Of a DNA stretch of 32,828 nt, positions 27,357 to 32,828 are shown piece after piece. The position numbers and the translations under genes are program-made. This stretch comes from a virus. The notes beneath the pieces were generated by a model. The model was not told where the DNA came from. It did no database searches and saw only the letters and a list, made by a program, of their open reading frames with translations. The stretch lies in the IMG/VR virus record IMGVR_UViG_3300042731_005698, positions 1 to 32,828 of that record. One strand, given 5' to 3'. Within the stretch, counting starts at the first letter, position 1. Each line of letters opens with the position of its first letter.

Positions 27357-28312
27357 TGTCTGAGGTCTACGAGAGGTCGAATAGTGCTTGCTCCAGTTTC
27401 CGTAGTGTAAAATTCAACCTCTTCGCCTAACTCGAAAGTCTCTGGGAAGTACGCAGCGCCTTTTATTTTTGTTACAAGACCTAGAAGACCTACAATCTCT
27501 TCCAGTTCAATAGAGGTTTTCACAGAAGTTTTGAAGTTCTCCAGGATTGCTGGACCATGACCCTCAGCAATCGCCGGGAGTAACCCATTGCGAAAGCCAA
27601 GTATTGAATCATGGAAGCGTTTGATCCGATCTTCAAAACCGAAGCCCCGGTGCCGAACATAGCAAAGCGCCTGGACACCGTTGAGCTTGTAATCCTGGTC
27701 AGAATCGAGATCCAGGATAAACTTGAAATCCCGGTCGTAATACGGACAAACCTGATTGAAATCCTGGTAAGGTCTTATAATTAAGTTCATCTGGTCCACA
27801 ATATCCATGTAGCCCAAAGGATCTACAACCGCGACCCCTGCGTTGACATCCAGTCCAAAAGTCCGCGCAACAGTCATCCTAACCCCATCGAAACCGCCAA
27901 CGTGGTAAGCTGCATTGATCCGGTCCTGGTAGTATCCCTCCATGTTTGGATCATACACCTGGACCAAGAGATCCCGAGGCACGTAAATCATGTGGATCCT
28001 CGCCGGATTCTCTATTCGATCCTCATAAACAATCGCGGTGATGATAATGAAAGCGTCAGTTCGAGCACCCCAACCAAAACTATCCCGGTCTACGCCCATC
28101 AAAACAGCAGTGTAACGTTTACCTGGATCTGGAGTTGGAACAGAAGTAGGAGTATTGGTTGCAGGCAAAAAAGGAGTCGGCGTGACCGTCACTTCCTTAG
28201 TTGGTAAAACGATGGGTGTTGAGGTGACTGTTGGTTCGACAACTTCCTGAGTTTCTACCACCGATTGACAACCTGACAACAAAATTGCAAGTGCTAGTAT
28301 TACTCGTCGCAT
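27332..28312 (-). CDS. LytR-CpsA-Psr (LCP) family lipoprotein
   Basis: 326 aa. GGAGG five bases before the ATG at 28312 fixes the start; the upstream in-frame ATG at 28324 contains that ribosome site. Signal peptide with lipobox LLSGC, Cys15. A long TP-rich linker spans residues 27-63. The LCP domain shows the family landmarks: LMGVDRDS (71-78), ARTDAFIIIT (83-92), YVPRDLLVQV (110-119), RINAAYHVGG (131-140), and YVRHRGFGFEDRIKRF later. LCP enzymes attach polymers to peptidoglycan from undecaprenyl carriers. A phage copy could disturb wall-polymer attachment or modify the host surface. Flanked by lysis genes. Confidence 0.9.
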   Translation of the reverse strand: MRRVILALAILLSGCQSVVETQEVVEPTVTSTPIVLPTKEVTVTPTPFLPATNTPTSVPTPDPGKRYTAVLMGVDRDSFGWGARTDAFIIITAIVYEDRIENPARIHMIYVPRDLLVQVYDPNMEGYYQDRINAAYHVGGFDGVRMTVARTFGLDVNAGVAVVDPLGYMDIVDQMNLIIRPYQDFNQVCPYYDRDFKFILDLDSDQDYKLNGVQALCYVRHRGFGFEDRIKRFHDSILGFRNGLLPAIAEGHGPAILENFKTSVKTSIELEEIVGLLGLVTKIKGAAYFPETFELGEEVEFYTTETGASTIRPLVDLRQWTEEILE

Positions 28313-28433
28313 ACAAGCCTCCATAAGATTAGATTAGAAAGTGGGAGGGGAGTCGGCGTCCGGTGTGGCGCCTAACGTGAAAATACTACAGTTTCAGAGA
28401 AAACTGCAGCAGTACCATAGTGCTATAGGATCA

Positions 28434-28718
28434 TCAAGCAGTACCTTGATTCGTCTTGCCATTGATCTCGTCAAAAGCAGCGACGATAGCTGTTTGTATC
28501 GATCTGCTTTGACCTTCGTTGAGTTCTTTCACTAGTTCCTGAGCAAGCAACTTGGTTTGATTGTCGGCGTGCTTTTTTAGCTCATCGACATAACCTTTGG
28601 GTACTATCTGTCCTTTGATAAAAGCCCAAAGCCCTGCTAGTAACACGGTGATAATTCCTCCATCTTTGATCAATTCAACAACGCTCGTAGCAGTGTTGAT
28701 GTCAGAACAATCTGTCAT
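28434..28718 (-). CDS. small single-TM holin-like protein next to lysin
   Basis: 94 aa. One hydrophobic stretch (GGIITVLLAGLWAFIKG, 20-36), then a charged helix of coiled-coil type (VDELKKHADNQTKLLAQELVK). This layout, directly behind the lysin gene, is common among phage holin-like proteins. Starts three bases after the lysin stop. Bases 28313-28433 hold a small hairpin-like sequence (CAGTTT/AAACTG) but no gene or clear promoter. Confidence 0.65.
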   Translation of the reverse strand: MTDCSDINTATSVVELIKDGGIITVLLAGLWAFIKGQIVPKGYVDELKKHADNQTKLLAQELVKELNEGQSRSIQTAIVAAFDEINGKTNQGTA

Positions 28719-30512
28719 TCATTCAACCCTCTCAGACCAATTTTCGTGGATCGATGACCAGGTTGTGCGTGAGATATCATGAGCACCCCATGGCCACTCA
28801 CCACCAGTGTCTTCGTAAACCGAAAAGATTGTGCCATTCACCATCGCAAACCGGACAATTGTACCCTCCGTCCCGATAGCATTCCTGGCATTCAACCCAC
28901 CAGCAGTGACTCTCCGACGCTGCAGTAATTGTACTGAAAGGTTCTCACCTGAAACTAAATGCCCTAACCACAACCAAGGGTTCATAAAGTCCCCGTTCAG
29001 GAAGGTTTCACCCCTTCCTTTTGCTCCCTGGCATATCACGCCAAAGTGCAAGTGTGGTCCAGTGCTATAACCACTTCTACTACCAACACCACCGCTCAGT
29101 CCAATAATTTGTCCAGTCTCAACAACGTCACCGACATCAACCAATAACTGACTCAAATGTGCATAGATCGTCGTGTAAACTCGAAGTGTTTCATTGTGAT
29201 CACGTGCTTCCAATTCAATCCTAACATGATCACCATACGGATCATAGTCCGGTCGATCCGGTCTGTATCCCGAGACTGTCACCCTCCCTTTGTGTGACGC
29301 TATAATCGGCGTTCCAACTTCAATTGCCCAGTCTAATCCGTCATGACCCCCAACACCTTGATAGTTGTGGATATTCTTGTTGAAATCCTGGCTGAGTCGA
29401 TATTGCGATAGTGGCGGTGTCAGTGGAGATCCCAAAGAAAAGCCGGGTATCTGAGGGGGTGGAGTGGGAGATCCCTCTTCCAGAGCAGTTATGCGTTCAT
29501 CGTGATAGTCCAGGCGTTGATTGTCGATCTGTAGACTCTGGAAGATAAGAGCCTGTTGTCCTTCCAAAGATGACACCCTTTCCTGGAGTAGCTGGATCTC
29601 AACAGAGTTCTGTTCGACCTGTTGTTCCAAGTCACTTGGTTCTTCACCATTGCCGGGTTCTTCCTCGATGCCCCAGTTTTTCTTGAACAATGCCGGATCT
29701 GACTGCCAACGGTTTCCGTCGATTGCCTTGCTAGTTGCTCCGAAGAGACCACCTTTTAAGAAGCTAGTTGTCTGATGTTCCATAACTTGATCCTCAGTCA
29801 CTCCATTCGGACGTGCAGGCGGTCCGGGATGCTCCCTGCCAACTTCCTTCGAGTACCAGTGTGCTAACCACCATTTTACATAGGTGAACCAGCCCTGGAA
29901 TTCCATGTAGTTATTGACAAACCAGGCACCACTGTAAACCCAACACTCCTTGTTGGAATGAGTTTGAACGTAATCGATGAAATCCCAGGCAAGTAGAGAA
30001 AGTTCCCTCGGTGTAGCACCATCCCTGCGCTCGATGTCAATAACGAATGGTCCCTCTCCCCAGTCATCTTGTACTCGGTGGAAGGACTGCAGGAAAGCCC
30101 TACCTTGTGCGATCCCGCTTTGATCTCCCCGGAGGTACCAGTAAGCCGAGCGTGGCTTTCCAACTCGTTTCGCTTGCGTCCAGTTGAAAACGAAGCGACT
30201 GTCCAGGTGTTCCGTACCTCCTCCAGAACGGATGTGCACAGCCTGGACAGTCGGATCTCCGAAAGCTGCCAGGATATCCCAGTCAATTTCCCCCTGGTGT
30301 GAAGATAGATCCAGGATCAAGATCCTTGGATCTACCGGGTCAGGTGGGAATGGTTGGGGTTCCGCTGCAGCAGCAGCCACTCGCCCAAGAATCGGAACAC
30401 CGAAGAGGCGTTCCGCCAACGAAGGTGGCTGATAAATTCCGGCGTTGAGTGGGATAAATAAACCTTCTGTTACCCTCTCAACAGTCAGTCGAGGATCAGG
30501 TCGATAGATCAT
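28719..30512 (-). CDS. dual-enzyme endolysin: GH25 muramidase plus M23 metallopeptidase
   Basis: 597 aa. A GH25 domain at about residues 62-280: ILDLSSHQGEIDWD (66-79) with Asp68, and VIDIE at 157-161 with the acidic pair Asp159/Glu161. A Glu-rich coiled coil follows at about 290-345, then a PTPPP linker. The M23 peptidase has H390 and D394 in GHDGLDW, YAH at 450-452 and GPHLHF at 485-490, all zinc ligands. The last 80 residues (LNARNAIGTEGTIVRF) look like an SH3b-type wall-binding domain. It would cut both glycan and peptide bonds of peptidoglycan, either as released lysin or tail-associated. Start overlaps the previous gene by ATGA. Confidence 0.93.
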   Translation of the reverse strand: MIYRPDPRLTVERVTEGLFIPLNAGIYQPPSLAERLFGVPILGRVAAAAAEPQPFPPDPVDPRILILDLSSHQGEIDWDILAAFGDPTVQAVHIRSGGGTEHLDSRFVFNWTQAKRVGKPRSAYWYLRGDQSGIAQGRAFLQSFHRVQDDWGEGPFVIDIERRDGATPRELSLLAWDFIDYVQTHSNKECWVYSGAWFVNNYMEFQGWFTYVKWWLAHWYSKEVGREHPGPPARPNGVTEDQVMEHQTTSFLKGGLFGATSKAIDGNRWQSDPALFKKNWGIEEEPGNGEEPSDLEQQVEQNSVEIQLLQERVSSLEGQQALIFQSLQIDNQRLDYHDERITALEEGSPTPPPQIPGFSLGSPLTPPLSQYRLSQDFNKNIHNYQGVGGHDGLDWAIEVGTPIIASHKGRVTVSGYRPDRPDYDPYGDHVRIELEARDHNETLRVYTTIYAHLSQLLVDVGDVVETGQIIGLSGGVGSRSGYSTGPHLHFGVICQGAKGRGETFLNGDFMNPWLWLGHLVSGENLSVQLLQRRRVTAGGLNARNAIGTEGTIVRFAMVNGTIFSVYEDTGGEWPWGAHDISRTTWSSIHENWSERVE

Positions 30513-31129
30513 GGAATTGCAGCCCTATACGAGATCTGTGCCCGGAATTTAGTTCCGGTTGGCCATACCCTCGGATAGTCTTCGCTGATAGGATAGATCA
30601 ATTGGTCGAGGTTGAATAAGATCCCATCGATTCCAGATCCGACGTTCTTGCTCCATTTGCAAGCACCAGTTCTATCTATGTGATTGTCGTTGATCCATAT
30701 CGATAAAATACCAGGCGTTTGCAGGGTTTTCGGATCTGTGAAGTCAGGCTTGATGCTTTCATCGTCCGGGGTGAAGTACCAACCTTTCCCATCTGGTCCT
30801 ACGCCAAGTTCCGTATTTGATCCGATTGTGATCGTGAAATCAAGCGTGATCATTTCACCATGCCGAATATAGGTTGCTACGAATTCACCATCCCCGATAG
30901 CAGGATGTTTGTGTGCTGGATTTGTCGCTGGATTCGCACCCTGGCGCTTCCAGGTCAGAGTTGTTTCAACGTATGCTTCATTCCCTCCGCCATTACTTCC
31001 CCCGTTGGAGGGAGGGGGTACCACAGATCCGCCGGGTTCAATAACCATTTCAGCCCCAAACTTCCCGACCAGGTGTAAGTTTCCATCAGCATCAAAATAG
31101 CCTGATACAAGTTCCTGTTTTTCCATCAT
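30509..31129 (-). CDS. minor structural/tail protein (206 aa)
   Basis: Not assigned to a family. The N-terminus (SGYFDADGNLHLVGKFG) and the Gly/Asn linker (NGGSNGGGN) are typical of phage adhesion or tail proteins; the rest is beta-rich (TLTWKRQGANPATNPAHKH, WYFTPDDESI). It lies between tail and lysin genes with GAAGGAGG before two adjacent ATGs. A receptor-binding or tail tip function is possible but not shown. Confidence 0.6.
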   Translation of the reverse strand: MMEKQELVSGYFDADGNLHLVGKFGAEMVIEPGGSVVPPPSNGGSNGGGNEAYVETTLTWKRQGANPATNPAHKHPAIGDGEFVATYIRHGEMITLDFTITIGSNTELGVGPDGKGWYFTPDDESIKPDFTDPKTLQTPGILSIWINDNHIDRTGACKWSKNVGSGIDGILFNLDQLIYPISEDYPRVWPTGTKFRAQISYRAAIP

Positions 31130-31617
31130 TCCTCCTTCACTTCTTGTGGATCCTCTTCCTCATGTTCAGGTTCAAGTTCCGGGAAGTATCGATTCGTTGC
31201 TTCCTGGAAATCTAACAGGAATTCAATAAAGGGTAGTGTAAGTGCTCCGACTCTGTATTCCTTCAAGTTGATCCGTTCCCAGATTAGCTCGATGTCCTTG
31301 TTGCTTAGTACAATCTCGCCCTCTTCCTCATCGTCAATGTCATTGATTTTTTGAGCAAGTTTGATCCATCGGACCTGTTCGGTAAGAGGTAATCCCTTTT
31401 GTCTTCCCTGTTCATCCAATGGCACCCAGTTGATAATTTGTGTTAGAAAGATCTTGTCATGGATGAAAAGTTCAGTGTCACTAATGTTCTTGAAAAAACT
31501 CCAAAGCCTTTCTTTTGCCTCCAGTTCTCCACGATCAACCATGTTGTGTATCAATCTCATCGACACGGTTAGATCATCGCCTTGCTCTCTCTTCTTAAGT
31601 ACAAGTGTCGTAGCCAT
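31126..31617 (-). CDS. 163-aa acidic protein of tail region
   Basis: Not recognised. Helical and acidic, with an unusually charged C-terminus (ELEPEHEEEDPQEVKEE) and a second acidic block DDEEEGEIV near 95. Size and place between tail proteins suggest a chaperone or assembly factor, only by position. CAGGAGTT precedes the ATG. The 63 bases upstream include TTGACC and TATATAAC on the minus strand at a poor spacing, perhaps a weak promoter. Confidence 0.65.
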   Translation of the reverse strand: MATTLVLKKREQGDDLTVSMRLIHNMVDRGELEAKERLWSFFKNISDTELFIHDKIFLTQIINWVPLDEQGRQKGLPLTEQVRWIKLAQKINDIDDEEEGEIVLSNKDIELIWERINLKEYRVGALTLPFIEFLLDFQEATNRYFPELEPEHEEEDPQEVKEE

Positions 31618-31680
31618 TTTTAACTCCTGGATTTTTTAGTTATATACAGACTACACGATTTTTGTAGAAGGTCAAGATCC

Positions 31681-31971
31681 TTACGGTTCCTCAGGCGGTG
31701 GGGGGATGTAAAGAGTTTTGCCAGTTTGGGTAAGCAGATCATCCGTGATTGCCGTTGCGACATTCTGAAGATAAGTCTTATTTGCAGCGGTGACTGTCGG
31801 TAAGTCTGAAAGTGGTATGCTCTTTCTAAGATTGTCCTGACCATTCGAATCGCAGATCGTGACTCTGAGTTGTCCACCTATCAATGCCTCAGTTTCTTTG
31901 TCGAATGAAAGGATTATCTTATAACCCTTCTGAACGTAATCTCTATTGCCAAAGTGATCAAGTAGTGCCAT
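31681..31971 (-). CDS. 96-aa hypothetical protein of tail region
   Basis: Not recognised. Starts MALLDHFGNRDYVQKGYKII and has a beta-rich middle (LIGGQLRVTICDSNG), with a helix near residues 60-80 and a Pro-rich end (YIPPPPEEP). TAGGAGGGAATC before the ATG. Probably a small virion or assembly protein by position. Confidence 0.65.
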   Translation of the reverse strand: MALLDHFGNRDYVQKGYKIILSFDKETEALIGGQLRVTICDSNGQDNLRKSIPLSDLPTVTAANKTYLQNVATAITDDLLTQTGKTLYIPPPPEEP

Positions 31972-31980
31972 GATTCCCTC

Positions 31981-32828
31981 CTATGGATTAATGATTCCTT
32001 CGAGCACTCGTATGCGCTCTTCCAATTCGAGCACATAAAGCATAATACTTTCCTGTCCTACTAGTAACATATCAAATCTGCCAAATGCTCCGCTTGGACC
32101 TCGATCAACCCAAGGTAAGTGAAGGTTTGCATCCATGAATTCTCTGGTAACGTCCAGAGGCATTAGTCCTTGATATTCTCGCGCTCCCGGACTGTTGATA
32201 AACTCCGCCACTGTCCCTCGATAGTAATGTTCAAGCACGTAATCAGGATTAGTGTAAGCTGAGTTATTCTTGTAAATGTCAGTTGCAACGTTGAGTGTTC
32301 CAGATCCTTTATCCCCACCAGTGGGAGATCCCAATTGCAAACCTGGACCAAGGGTCATCACGTTGCCAGCATTGTAATTCCATGCGAATTGAGCAGCTTC
32401 CGTAGTTTCAAAATAAAAGTTTCCAGTCCCTCGATGAAGCAGCCCTGTTGTCGCATTCGCTCCTGTATTACTTCGAAGGATTCGGAAAGCATAATCTGTA
32501 TAGGTATCGTCGCCGTGGAAATCAATGTATGCGTAGCGATTGCCAGTTCCAGAATAATTCAATTCGATAGAAGTCGTATTGATAGCGTGTGTGAGAAATT
32601 GTCCAGTATCCGCACTAGCATCTATATAAAGAGCGCCTGTATAATTGGCTGATTCCACACGGAAGTCAACGTTTGATGATCCATCTTCATTGACAACAAA
32701 TTCGTCACCATAAACCCAGGCGACACCATGACGTGATGTTTCTGTCGGTGTGGTCGCAACAAATCGCATGTAAGATCCCTCAGCCGACGCCCCGAAGTTC
32801 TCCTCAGCGAATGTTTCAATACCTACTG
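31981..32828 (-). CDS. tail fibre-like protein, C-terminal part (5' end outside window)
   Basis: The frame is open to the right edge, so the gene continues outside. An ATG at 32769 exists but the upstream codons (GIETFAEENFGASAEGSY) read on in a typical tail-fibre style. The visible 282 residues are beta-rich, with SNVDFRVESAN, ALYIDASADTGQ and TGANATTGLLHRGTGNF, the pattern of repeated collar/fibre domains. The C-terminus has a helix (YVLELEERIRVLEG) that could trimerise. Likely receptor-binding or baseplate fibre. No chaperone domain seen. Confidence 0.75.
   Translation of the reverse strand, partial: VGIETFAEENFGASAEGSYMRFVATTPTETSRHGVAWVYGDEFVVNEDGSSNVDFRVESANYTGALYIDASADTGQFLTHAINTTSIELNYSGTGNRYAYIDFHGDDTYTDYAFRILRSNTGANATTGLLHRGTGNFYFETTEAAQFAWNYNAGNVMTLGPGLQLGSPTGGDKGSGTLNVATDIYKNNSAYTNPDYVLEHYYRGTVAEFINSPGAREYQGLMPLDVTREFMDANLHLPWVDRGPSGAFGRFDMLLVGQESIMLYVLELEERIRVLEGIINP

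Noticed and set aside
31618-31680. possible late promoter on the minus strand (TTGACC and TATATAAC)
   Set aside because: The spacing is about 23 bases, too long for a sigma-70 promoter; mentioned only under the neighbouring gene.
1-32828. CRISPR array, integrase, transposase or attachment site
   Set aside because: No regularly spaced direct repeats of CRISPR size, no tyrosine or serine recombinase motif and no DDE transposase found on either strand.

Overview
The window is part of a tailed double-stranded DNA phage genome (Caudoviricetes), roughly half AT, with short intergenic spaces and many ATGA or TGATG-type gene overlaps. Both edges cut through genes: the large terminase runs off the left edge and a tail-fibre-like gene runs in from the right edge. 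No integrase, CI-type repressor, tRNA, CRISPR array or insertion sequence was seen. The host is inferred, not shown. Thr/Pro-rich linkers of the TPTPT type in three exported proteins, a phage-encoded LytR-CpsA-Psr lipoprotein and Gram-positive-like lysin domains suggest a cell with LCP-type envelope assembly; members of Chloroflexota (Anaerolineae-like) are my best guess.

Layout. (1) 1-4215, minus strand: a packaging and DNA-modification block reading leftward, with a small membrane protein, a ParB-fold protein, a TET-associated-type glycosyltransferase (TAGT), several tiny genes, a DUF4031 protein, the small terminase and the large terminase. (2) 4233-26142, plus strand: about 40 early/middle genes. 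They begin with small accessory genes (RarA C-terminal domain alone, SprT-like metalloprotease, RadC, DUF6011, DUF2958, a lone LuxR-type helix-turn-helix). Next come a recombination set (ERCC4-family nuclease, RecA-like ATPase), an actin-like ParM homologue with three small probable DNA-binding proteins behind it, and a replication set (GRF-finger UvrD helicase, small clamp-like protein, ribbon-helix-helix/winged-helix regulator, DinG/XPD-like helicase, prim-pol primase). The block ends with a secreted Thr/Pro-rich protein, an ASCH protein, a DUF5131 protein and small genes. (3) 26207-32828, minus strand: tail-fibre and minor structural genes followed by a lysis cassette (GH25+M23 lysin, small TM protein, LCP lipoprotein, SLT transglycosylase, multi-TM holin-like protein). 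A terminator at the meeting point with the plus-strand block serves this strand.

The early block is driven by at least six copies of one promoter module (4233, 5022, 6062, 7036, 9890, 15213). Each has TTGACA, a nearly invariant 17-bp spacer ending in CTGTGC, and GATAAT or GAAAAT, and most are followed by the same GCAAAGGAG ribosome site about 25 bp downstream. The spacer is conserved far beyond what sigma factor recognition needs, so it is probably also an operator. A second regulatory region, at 19271-19396, has three spaced ACTGG...TGTCAT repeats overlapping a weaker promoter in front of a ribbon-helix-helix protein.

The most interesting combination is the actin-like protein with a string of small DNA-binding proteins, in a phage carrying its own primase, clamp-like protein and helicases and no visible integrase. 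This fits a phage-plasmid or a phage that positions its DNA with a ParMR-like filament. Other unusual items are the LCP lipoprotein inside the lysis cassette, the TAGT/ParB modification pair next to the terminase, an ERCC4 nuclease with Gln in place of the usual catalytic Glu, an ORF bracketed by inverted repeats, and roughly three-fold excess of GATC sites.
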